Positions 41,970-51,800 of a stretch of DNA of 64,000 bases are shown here, piece after piece (positions within the stretch are counted from its first letter, which is position 1; each line of letters starts with the position of its first letter). A program made the translations under genes and the position numbers. Under the pieces are notes generated by a model. The model was not told the origin of the DNA. It made no database searches and was given only the letters and a program-made list of their open reading frames with translations. Source of the stretch: Neoarius graeffei (lineage: Eukaryota > Chordata > Actinopteri > Siluriformes > Ariidae); NCBI RefSeq assembly GCF_027579695.1, contig NC_083586.1, forward strand, positions 2,594,501-2,658,500, given 5' to 3'.

Positions 41970-42176
41970 AAACCAATCAGGATGCTCTTTGTCAAGCATG
42001 CGCTTCATGAACTGGTGCACGTGCAGTCTCTCTCGTGCACTCCGTCATATGCGCGATGCAGACATTGATGTTTCGCGTGCACGCGCTTGCTCTAGATTCC
42101 GGGAGATATTCTCCAATTTGCGGGCATCAGGGAGCCACTATCAATATGCGGGAGACTCCCGGAACTTCCGGGAGAC
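41970..42176. mobile_element. Short insertion with 13-bp target repeat
   Basis: TTGGGATGTCTGT occurs at 41957-41969 and 42177-42189. Between them lies about 207 bp rich in GGGAGA/TCTCCC words (CTTCCGGGAGAC). The length of the duplication suggests retroposition. The family is unknown. Confidence 0.4.
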
Positions 42177-42700
42177 TTGGGATGTCTGTTATAAGCATGC
42201 GCAGTAGTGAAGAAACCGACAGCCTGACCGTCCTGCCGATAAACACATCGATGAACACAGACACGGCACGCGCTTAATATGTGGCGGCGTTAGTTGACGG
42301 TGTGTCTGAATCTTCGCTTCATATATCTTTATTTTCAACTCACCAGCCAGGCTGCCTAGTGACAGGAATTACTCGCCAAATGAAAAATTAAGTCGCCTCA
42401 GGCGACCGGAGTACCGCGAATTTCGAGCCCTGCTGTACAAAGTTGCCATAAAAACTAACACTGCTTTTGCATGACTAATGGAAATATAATGCACATGACT
42501 ACTGAAGATTATTTAAGAAGAAGGAAAAAAAAACCTTAATGCTCACTCACTTACCTTGATGAACTGCTTTGCATGCCAGACAGCAGAACTCAAAACTTGC
42601 CACTGTGCAGCGCTGTTCTCCAGTAATGAATATGTCCTCAGTGGCGTCACACGCTACATTGCACTTACGCTGTAGCTCACATTATCCAAGCTTTCAGTAG

Positions 42701-42781
42701 AAAGGAGTGCTGGGATTGGCTATTTCAAGACTGCTAATCTGTTTTGCTCTGCATGTGTGGATTTGAATCCCATCCTCATTG
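42701..42781 (+). tRNA. tRNA-Ser(GCT)-like pseudogene
   Basis: The 3' two-thirds (42729-42781) reads GACTGCTAATC, TTTTGCTCTGCATG and GATTTGAATCCCATCCTC, matching the anticodon arm, long variable arm and T arm of tRNA-Ser(GCT). The anticodon GCT is intact. The 5' third is barely recognisable and the B box has a changed base, so it is probably dead. Confidence 0.55.
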
Positions 42782-43161
42782 CATACGTGTCATTTAACCT
42801 CCTCTTGACCATGAAGGGTGTATCTCCATGGGGTGGCCAAGATGGTGTCTGTGTAACTTGTGATGTGTGTAGCTCTGCAACATGATAAACGAAATCTATT
42901 ATGCTGAATTGCTAAATATGCTTAAGGGGTGATTAGAATGAACCTAATTGATAAACTAAATAGCTATTACAAGGCTTTCACTTAGGTTTTTTTATCATCG
43001 CTTTCTTTCATTTTATTCATTGTTATCCAACTAGCTCCTAGAGTTAACAATTCAGTGAACCTGCTAACTAAAGGCGAAGTGAATGTCGCACTATACGAAC
43101 TAAACCAACAGGAGTTGGTAAACATACCTACTTGCTACTTTTTTTTGAGTTATCCGTCAAT

Positions 43162-44019
43162 ATGGAAACAGAGGAAGAGATCCACGGCGTAAAGCATTCC
43201 TATGCCAGAAAGTCTCTGAGTGAAAAGTTTGAACCGGATGCTTTACAAGATGAAGAGTGTTTGGTGCCACAACCAGAAACTCCGAAACCATGACCAGCCA
43301 AAAAGTCGAAGATGTGCCAGTGACGAGGATGATAAAGAGGCTGTGCCCATCTTGTGTTTGCTAATAATAATGGAAAGAATTGAAAAGATGTGAGAAGAAT
43401 CTCTCAAATGGCTGCAGTCACTTGAGACAACGGTTAAAGATAATACAAATTCCATTAAAAGTGTCACCCACATCCTTGACACTATGGGGAAACAAGTAGA
43501 AGACATGTCGAATAAAGTCATTGCCATACAAAGTAAAGTCCACATCTTAGAAAAAGAGAACAATGTCCTCTTAGACAAAAGCAGTGACCTAGATGTCTAT
43601 AAAAGAAGATGGACTCTACAAGTGTCTGGCATCCCGAAGCAAGCAGGTGAGAACGTGAAGAATGTCATCATCAACGTTTTCAAACAGGTTTCCCCAGACA
43701 TCATGGATCAGCTGGCTTACTCAGTGAATATCACTCACAGATTAGGTCCCTGCTCTGCAGAGGTGTGTGCCAACCATCACATCATAGTTTGGTTCCTGTC
43801 ATGAGCACACGGGGCAAAGTTTGGAAGGATGCCAGAACATCAGCCATACTCAAAGAAAGAAAGATTAAAGTTTGCGAGGACCTGACTCAAGAGATCAAGG
43901 ATGCAAGAAACAAACTGTGGCCGTTGGTTGAACAGGCTAGGAAAGAGGGCAAGAAAGCAGGCTTCAAAGGTCCCTTTGCATACATTGTTGGTAAAAAAGT
44001 CACAGTAAATAATACGTGA
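43162..44019 (+). pseudogene. L1-type ORF1 protein
   Basis: The ATG at 43162 opens an acidic N-terminus, stopped by TGA near 43291. Past a frame change comes a coiled coil (about 43380-43580), then an RRM-like Arg-Trp-Thr-Leu-Gln-Val-Ser-Gly-Ile and the C-terminal domain with Trp-Lys-Asp-Ala-Arg, Glu-Asp-Leu-Thr and Lys-Leu-Trp-Pro (43805-44019). This order is that of L1 ORF1, an RNA chaperone. Two or more frameshifts and stops disable it. Confidence 0.75.
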
Positions 44020-44155
44020 ATGAAAACAATTTTTCTATTTGCTGCCATTCTTGTGTAGTACTGCCTTCTATGGGGTTAAACTACTAAAAAGCATGTAATA
44101 TGGTTTATTTAGCAATATCAATCTTTCTCATTCAAAGCTTTGAATCTTAGGTTTG

Positions 44156-44284
44156 CAGCCCTGTGATGGCCTGGCGACTTGTCCAGGGTGTACCCCGCCT
44201 TTCACCCGTAGTCAGCTGGGATAGGCTCCAGCTTGCCTGCGACCCTGTAGAACAGGATAAAGCGGCTAGAGATAATGAGACGAG
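44156..44284 (+). mobile_element. tRNA-derived SINE, 5' truncated (copy 6)
   Basis: Only the last 130 bp of the family, from CAGCCCTGTGATGGCC to the tail AATGAGACGAG. The tail has GAGACGAG in place of GAGATGAG, as in the RTE LINE. Confidence 0.9.
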
Positions 44285-44302
44285 AACTCTAGCAATGTGT
44301 TT

Positions 44303-44412
44303 GTGGCGGCGGGGGCATGGCCAAGCGTCGGTCTGTGAATGGAGGGTGGAGTCAGGGAAGGTAAGTGGTGGAATCATTGCACCTGATGGGGATTAACCTG
44401 TGTTTGTGTGTC
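44303..44412 (+). repeat. LTR fragment, same family as the solo LTR at 46062
   Basis: TGTGGCGGCGGGGGCATGG and onwards aligns with the first 110 bp of 46062-46402. It breaks off at GTGTTTGTGTG without the promoter or end. Confidence 0.8.
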
Positions 44413-44480
44413 GTCCCCACTGGCAATGTCCCTTTACCATCACATTCTGGACAGAAATAACCCGGTACATTACAGCCAAG

Positions 44481-45164
44481 ACCGGAAAAGGGTGGCTTGC
44501 CCTCTCCAGGTTGGTGGAGAAGTCCTGCCTCAAGTGGAGGAGTTTAAGTATCTCGGGATCTTGTTCACGAGTGAAGGAAGGATGGAGCGTGAGATCGACA
44601 GGCGGATCGGTGCAGCCTCTGCAGTGATGCGGTCGCTTTACCGGTCCGTCGTGGTGAAGAAGGAGCTGAGCCAAAAGGCGAAGCTCTCAATTTACCGGTC
44701 GATCTACGTTCCGACTCTCACCTATGGTCATGAGCTTTGGGTAATGACAGAAAGAACAAGATCGTGGATACAAGCGGCTGAAATGAGTTTCCTTCACAGG
44801 GTGGCTGGGCGCTCCCTTAGAGATAGGGTGAGAAGCACAGTCACTCGGGAGGAGCTCGGAGTAGAGCCGCTGCTCCTCCACATCGAGAGGAACCAGCTGA
44901 GGTGGCTCGGGCATCTTTTTCGGATGCCTCCTGGACGCCTCCCTGGGGAGGTGTTCCAGGCATGTCCCCCCGGGAGGAGGCCCCGGGGAAGACCCAGGAC
45001 ACACTGGAGGGACTATGTCTCTCGGCTGGCCTGGGAACGCCTCGGTGTTCTTCCTGAGGAGCTGGCCGAGGTGTCTGGGGAAAGGGAAGTTTGGGCTTCC
45101 ATGCTTAGACTGCTGCCTCCGCGACCCGGTCCTGGATAAGCGGAAGAAGACGAGACGAGACGAG
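44481..45164 (+). mobile_element. RTE-clade (Rex3-like) LINE, 5' truncated
   Basis: One open frame runs to the TAA at 45137 and encodes the RT C-terminus: Phe-Lys-Tyr-Leu-Gly-Ile-Leu-Phe, Trp-Leu-Gly-His-Leu-Phe-Arg-Met-Pro, Gly-Arg-Pro-Arg-Thr-His-Trp-Arg-Asp-Tyr and Trp-Glu-Arg-Leu-Gly. The tail is (GACGA)n. A 14-bp target repeat, ACATTACAGCCAAG, lies at 44467-44480 and 45165-45178. Usual fish RTE copies are also this strongly truncated. Confidence 0.93.
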
Positions 45165-45818
45165 ACATTACAGCCAAGCTTGACTCTGATTTTTCTCTGT
45201 GTTGGAAATATGTACTGTTTGGTTTCTATAACAACAAAATAAAAAGAATTATATGAGTGATTCCACGCTTATGAGTACTGAAATGGGGACATGAACTTAT
45301 TCACCTAAAACCATTTATTTTTTTACCATCAGGTCACAAAACATGTAATCTTTAATGAATGATATGTTAAAAGATAACTTTAATTTTCTGAGATGTAATA
45401 AAAACATATTTATATGCCAAAGTCAAGCCTACCCAGATAGCAAGCTGACATTGAAACGATGTAGAATCAACATTGCATTGTCGACGTTAAACCATTGAAC
45501 CAACGTCAGATTTCGATGTTGATTTAACATCAGTTTGCACCCTCCGCTAACATTGAAACGATGTTGATTTATTAACTATGGACACACGTAACTTCAATTG
45601 TATTTCAATTCGCGTCGATATTGAAACAACATTGAAATTTCGACATAACTAAACATCAATGCGCTTTCAATGTTATTTCAATTGATAGCCTACCAGAAAT
45701 ATCTGGCTCATATATCCTGCTTTATCTACAGCCAGGATCTCCATTTTAATTGCCTAAAATAGTAAATATGAAACACATGCCTTTTTTTAAGAAAACAAGA
45801 TTTTTATTTTAAATTCAT

Positions 45819-48800
45819 TTAATTATGTCTTTCGGCGCGAGCGACACCTCCAGTTCTGTCTGGCGCATATCGTAGCCATTTCTGCACAGCCTGGGTGAAG
45901 ACCAGATCATTCATGCCAGGCTGTTGAGTGAGGGCATCTGAAACACACACAAAGCATAGTTTTCAGTTACACATTGTACTACTGCTGCTAATAATAGGCT
46001 GCTACCAAAAAAAAAAAAAATAGGCTATATATTTTGTGGAATACTATTATTTAAATGTCATTGTGGCAGCGGGGGCGTGGTCAAGCGCCGGTCTGTGACA
46101 GGAGGGCGGAGTCGGGGAAGGTAAGTGGCAGAATCGCTACACCTGAGGGTAATTAACCTGTGTTTTGTGTGTGTTTTCCCCAGTAAACTGCGCCCTATTT
46201 AAGGAGGGAGAGTGAGAGCGGAGGGGAGCTTCCGGAGAGGAGACTACAGTGTGTGTGCGCGCGCGCGCGCGCCCGCCCGCCCGCCCGCCTCTGAGTGTTG
46301 GTTGACTTGTCTTTCTGAAAAGTCCGGCAATAAAGCCTTGTATTCCCCCTGATCTCTGTCCTGCCGTCCTCTGTGCTCCACCCGCACGTTACTCTCGCTA
46401 CAGTCATCTATCCTCATAAAGGTCAAACACGCTCGGGGAGGGGGAAAAGATAACAAAAAGTAGGCAAGTAAAACTCGAGGAGAAAAATGAATAACTAGCA
46501 AGCAAGCCTCAACTCATCTTCCCGTCGCCTTTCCGTCTCGCTCTCTGATTGGTGGAGAATATGTGAACGTTTGCGCTGGTTGAATGATCAGTTAATTCTG
46601 CCCAGAGATTTAGGTCAGACACACACTGGGGTCGCAAGGTGAAGGCTCAGCAGGCACCATCGATGCCATATATGCATTTCAAAATTTCTTTGAAGAGAAT
46701 TTACATCTGGGAACGTCAAATGGTAAGCACACCTTTATTATATAGGCTATATGATACTGTCTTTTGTACCAGTTTAACGTCGCTTTTTTTTTAGCCTCAC
46801 GCCTATGTTAAGACCAAGGTAAGCAGAACGCTAGGCCCAGCTGTGGCAGAGGGGTCATCAGGTGACATTTTCTGGTTATGTGAACTTTCGGGGAACCTAA
46901 ATTATTTTCGGTGTGGGAACTGTCCAAGTTACCTAACAAAACCTTACTTTTAACGTTAGTTTCGATGTTCGCTTGCATAAGAAAAATATAGAGGGACTCG
47001 ACCGGGTCGTCTACGTTGTATTCAGGCACTACTGCCACACCCCAGTTAGCTTAGCCTACCTATACGAAAGTGTAACAAATCAACTGGCCTGTTGTATGCG
47101 TATAGACCTAATTGGATAGACTATCTCTGGTTATTCTGCGGACAAATTTTGTTTATTTAGAGATTTTTTTGTAGACCAAGTTAGTGCCACGTTCCAGGTG
47201 TTCCATGTTGGATGGTGAACATGTCAACTTGTGTCATTTGCCTAATTTCACGGAATGTTTATAAGGCTCTGGAGGTCTAAGTGTAGGCTATTTATCTTAT
47301 GTTAACCTGATTATGTGCGGTTAGCTGCTACCATTTGTAGGCTTTCGGCAATAGGTGGCGTGATGCGATGCGTGCCAGTCTTTTATGTAAGTTAATTGAT
47401 TTATTAGCTGTGGTTGTGGTTCGAACACCAGTTAAATTTTTAATCTCTATTGCCATTGCTTTTTAACATTGCATGTTTTAAGTTAATGTGGATAATGCCG
47501 CATCGAGGGCCGTGTAGGTATCAGACAAGAACTTTTGTTGGTTTTGGAATTATCTTTAGGGTCATTCCATGTCAAATCAACCAGGGCCCACACACTTGGG
47601 TCTCAAAAATTTGAAAAAAATGTGTACCTATGGTACCCCGGAGACACTCTGTACATTTTTGTTTTGTTAAGATCAATCCTTTTCAAGTTAGTTTTACGGA
47701 GGGAGGAGGGTGTCGATTTTGTTCGTCCTCTTTTTTTTTTTTTTTTGGCCAAGTTCACAAGCCCATAGCTCAAGAACTAAACCATGTAGGAGGTTAAAAT
47801 ATTGTATGCTGGTACATAAATAGGAATAGTATGTAGCTGAATTGTCACATGGTCTGGATGATCCTGCATGGTCACATCTGTCCCTCAAAGTTGATCAAAA
47901 TTTTATTGGCATTTTTGTCTGGGCTCTGTTGAGACCTTCAGAAGGCATATTTTCACTCAGCATAAGCTCTTGATTTTTTTCCCCCTTATCGACACACTCC
48001 TCCCTCCATAAAACTGTCTGTAACTTGGAAAGGATTGATCTTAACATAACAAAAATTTACAAAGTGTCCCCTGGGTACCATAGGTACACTTGGTATTTTT
48101 TTGAGACCTAAGTGCGTGGGCACTGGTTGAATTGACGTGGAATGACCCTTTAATTGTTTCATTACGTGCGTCGTGACGATGACATTCACTACAACCGGCC
48201 CATTTAGACCTCCAGAGGAATTAGCATGCCACTGCAGTTAACATGCTCAGCATCCAACATGGGACAACTGTAACATTACAGTCTGGTGAAACGTTATCTG
48301 AAGGGTAATGTGAGTGTGTCTCTAACAACCTGCAGATGCTCCGTAGCCTTCATCCACCAAGTCCAATTAAACCCCTTTTATGCTTGTCGTACGCTTGCTC
48401 GTCATCCGTCAAAAGTTGATTCGGCAACACTTGACTCGTCACATGTAAAGTGAAGCGGCAGACGCGTAAGTGAAGCAGCGCTCCATTCACTTTACATGGG
48501 ACGCGTCAAGTGTTGCCAAATTGTATTTTGGGATTGCTCCGGTAAAACTAATCAACTTTTGCTGCATAACGAGCAAACGGCAACAATTAAACGGAAAGTA
48601 TCACAAAGCGTCAAATATACTACAGATGCTTTCCAAAAAATTAGAGTATCATGGAAAAGTTTATTTATTTCTATAATTTAGTTTAAAAAATTAAACTTGT
48701 ATAGATTAAGCGTTAGTGATGTAAGTAGGCTAGGCTACGATGCAGAGTGGCCATAATATAGACCCATACACCAAGCGGGATTAGTGTGTGTGAGATTGGT

Positions 48801-51053
48801 GTGTTACCATATGACAACCTGACAAAGGCAGAATGGTAGCAGTAATGACTCACCATAAATGCACTTACAGAGTCTTGTATCTCTGAAGGCCCTCTTCTGT
48901 CTCCCATCCTCCTTAGGCCTTTTCCCAGCCCAGTTCAGTCCAGAGGCCACTTCATTGGTCAGCAGCAATGAAAGGATCCGGCGCACCCTGGACTCCAAAT
49001 TGTTCCCACCAACAACTGCCAAGCGAGTCACCTGTTATAAAAATACAGTGATTGTGAGTTTCAGATGGCAGGTTATTTTAAAGCTAGTAATGCACAAAAG
49101 TGCCTTTTCTTTCCACCTCAATTAAGTCCTGCTGGTAATGCAGATTGTAGCTTCAGATTGTGAGATTGGTTACACAATGTCAGAGTAATTAATGTGGTAT
49201 TGTTTGAGTGCTGATGGTATGTATGAGGGAGAATGTAGTGCCACATAGACCACATGGCAAAAATACAGGGGACAAAAGTTATCTTATAATATCAGTCATT
49301 TTGCTATCTGATCTATTTTGTAGAAAAGACATGCTGTTCTCACACCTACCAACAGCGCTTGGCCAAGGCCTTTCACAAAAAGTACGTTTCATTGGTAGAA
49401 CCCCCACCACCACCCACCCATGGCAATTTCAAATATTTCAGTTGATAATTGCTCATCTACATATATGCACAAAGTATTCCAGTAAGCTTGCAAAACAAAA
49501 AAAGGTATTGTTTTAATGTAAACAATCTACTGGGGAAGTTTTGTGGGGATACTTATTGAAAATTTTACCCTATTCACCCTCAAGGACTATAAGGTTCATT
49601 CATTCAGAATGATTCCTTATATGTCTGAAAAGCTTGTCATGTTCTTGCATGTTCAACCACAACAATGACGTAGTTACCAAGGCCTTGCAGGCCTCAGAAG
49701 TTTGAAGAACATCCTCTGCGCGCTCAAATGCATCGATGCTTCGGAGGGGCAACTCCAGCACGTCTGCCTGGGCCACCTGTTGTCCCACCCCCCTTACAGG
49801 TTGGCAGCACCTGCAAGACTGGCGGAACTCCTGGACTTCCTTCCGAAGTTCCCTCACTTCAGAGGAGAGCTCAGTGACCATCGCCAGCAGCTTCTGCAAG
49901 GCCACATCTGTTGATGGTATTCATCACACTTGAGTTCAAGGATTTGTATGTGTTTCATGTTGAAATAATAAAATTAAGGCTATGCAAACAACTACAGTGC
50001 CCCTCGAAAGTATTCACACCCCTTTCAATGCTTCACCTTCTGTTACATTGCAGCCATCTCCTTGAGTCATTTGTGTTCATTTTTTTTCTCCTCAATCCAC
50101 ATGAGCAGAATTAGATTATGGCACCCCTCACCTCTTCAAATATATCTTTGACACAAGTCTACATCCTACCACCTTTGTTTAATTAAATTGTTTGGACATG
50201 ATAGATTGGGGAGAAAAACTGAACATATTCTCGGAGACAGCTGCAATGTAACAAAAGGTGACTCATTGGAAGGGGTATGTATACTTTCCAGAGGCATTGT
50301 ATATGGCCATTTACATCAAGTGGCAATCTACTGATAATATAAAGGCACAAAAGTTGCACTTGCCTTTTAAAGCCTGCCTGGCAGTGTCTCTGGTATCTGT
50401 AACAACCATGAAGAGAAAATGAATAATGCACAGTACTGAATATGGGAATTAAATATTACATGAAATATCCTCTGTTACAACAGACCTTCAGGTGAAAACT
50501 CTTGGAAGGGTTGGACTGCTGGCATCTCTGCATGATGCGTTATGGCTGGGAAGTCCTCTGCGAAAGAAAGCATTGCAGAGGATTGCAGGACCGGGAGATT
50601 TGTGGACTGAGGAGAGGAGCTGGAGAGGGGCTCGAGATTGTGGTATATAGGGCTTTTATTTGGTGGGGACTGCAGGGTGGTGGATGCTGTTGCTGTATCA
50701 ACAAAGAGTTAGGGGAAATGAAGGTAGCCTAATTACAAGCCATTGTACTTAAAGAAGTTTGGTGTGAATCAATCCATAGCCCTGTTAGAGATCACTGAAT
50801 GCTGTCTGTAGCAAAAAGAACGGAAAAAAAAATGATGCAACATAGGCCGAGTTATTAACCAATAACTATTGTTAACTGAATGGGGCATAGCTGAATGAAA
50901 CTGAAAGATGCTATGCTCCATTTACTTAGTTGCCTTGTTCATTATTCGGTCTATATTGTATCAATTTTTTTTCGTTCTTTTTCCTATAAACAGCATTCAG
51001 TGACCTTCAACAACAGGGCTATGGATTGATTCACACCAAACTTCTCCTTTAAG

Positions 51054-51088
<35 letters not shown>

Positions 51089-51696
51089 CCAGCTCGCCAT
51101 ACCTGGCAGTAAAACTTTTGGTGCAGCTGGATATTGATGTTTGGATGCTTTACTTCCCCGGTCAAATTCATCATTCACGTAGTTTGGATTTGGTCTAGAA
51201 GTGAAAAAAACAAGCAAAACAAAACTGAATATTCCGTTTAAAACAGTGGGAACTCTGCCAAGTACCGAAAACATGCATGGTTTTGAATTTGTAAATTTAA
51301 AGGAAACCTCTTCAATCTTCTAGAATCCTCCCCATCTGACTCCATGTCTGTTGTATCACAATGCTGCCTCAAGTACCGGTCTATGCTCCTCTGTGCTTCC
51401 TCAAATGTCCCTATAACGCAGAATTGTTATCAGATACGAGCAAGTGTTGATAACATTGACATGTTTATCAAATGTAAAATTATTTGACAATACCCACCAC
51501 GGCTACAGAGGACTTTTATGGGCTGATACATATGCCACCCACTACTTGGCTCATCCCTCCTATTGACGGCAGCCCGGAGCTTGGCAGTGTCCTTGGGAGG
51601 GTAGGGTGGCCAGAAGACTTTGTCACCCTGCACCCATGTATTGGGTACCAGTTCTGTACCCCCATTGGTGAACTGGATAATTGACCACTGGCTCAT
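45819..51696 (-). CDS. CACTA accessory protein (DUF4806-like) of element B, multi-exon
   Basis: Exons readable on the minus strand with splice sites in matching phase to element A: 51696-51498, 51410-51308, 51194-51103, about 50695-50487, 49907-49678 (coiled coil), 49031-48854 and 45937-45819. Exon 1 starts Met-Ser-Gln-Trp-Ser. The later exons keep Val-Gly-Gly-Asn, Leu-Asn-Trp-Ala-Gly and Lys-Trp-Leu-Arg-Tyr-Ala-Pro-Asp. No stop is seen in these exons. The last intron (48853-45938) has been enlarged by a solo LTR and two inverted-repeat elements. Confidence 0.68.
46062..46402 (+). mobile_element. Solo LTR, 341 bp
   Basis: Starts TGTGGCAGCGGGGG, ends CTCTCGCTACA, with GTCAT duplicated at 46057-46061 and 46403-46407. 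It contains TATTTAAGG, a CG/CCCG alternating tract (about 46255-46288) and AATAAAG. No internal region is present, so it arose by LTR-LTR recombination. Confidence 0.92.
46403..47558. other. Intron sequence of element B accessory gene
   Basis: No exon with matching phase is seen. A minus-strand open stretch of 76 residues at 47038-46808 begins Met-Ala-Val-Val-Pro-Glu-Tyr but has no family I recognise. Confidence 0.35.
47559..48148. mobile_element. MITE with long inverted repeats, 590 bp
   Basis: The ends GGGTCATTCCATGTCAAATC and its counterpart are inverted over roughly 170 bp with scattered mismatches. TTTA is duplicated at 47555-47558 and 48149-48152. No coding capacity. Confidence 0.85.
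48423..48516. repeat. Short inverted repeat
   Basis: GGCAACACTTGAC and ATGTAAAGTGAA on the left reappear inverted on the right (TTCACTTTACAT, GTCAAGTGTTGCC), with arms of about 33 bp and a few changes. Probably a small foldback element. Confidence 0.6.
49995..50299. mobile_element. Tc1-type MITE, 305 bp
   Basis: TA outside both ends (49993-49994 and 50300-50301). The ends CAGTGCCCCTCGAAAGTATT and (inverted) CAATGCCTCTGGAAAGTATA are typical of fish Tc1 elements. No transposase. Confidence 0.85.
51058..51088. repeat. (AC)n microsatellite
   Basis: About 15 AC units in an intron of the element B accessory gene. Confidence 0.95.
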
Positions 51697-51800
51697 TGCT
51701 GTGATTTAGAGAGGCGGTTTGTAAGGACTAAAAAGGACACAAATAACTGAATTATGAATTTATTATGATTGTTATGAATTTTATTTATTTATTTAATATA

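Larger units (their letters stand above)
40009..42432. mobile_element. hAT-like transposon, 5-bp target duplication, non-autonomous
   Basis: The ends CAGGGCTCGAAATT and AATTTCGAGCCCTG are perfect inverted repeats over 14 bp. CTGTA is repeated outside (40004-40008 and 42433-42437). No transposase belongs to it. A second transposon occupies 40123-41770. Confidence 0.8.
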
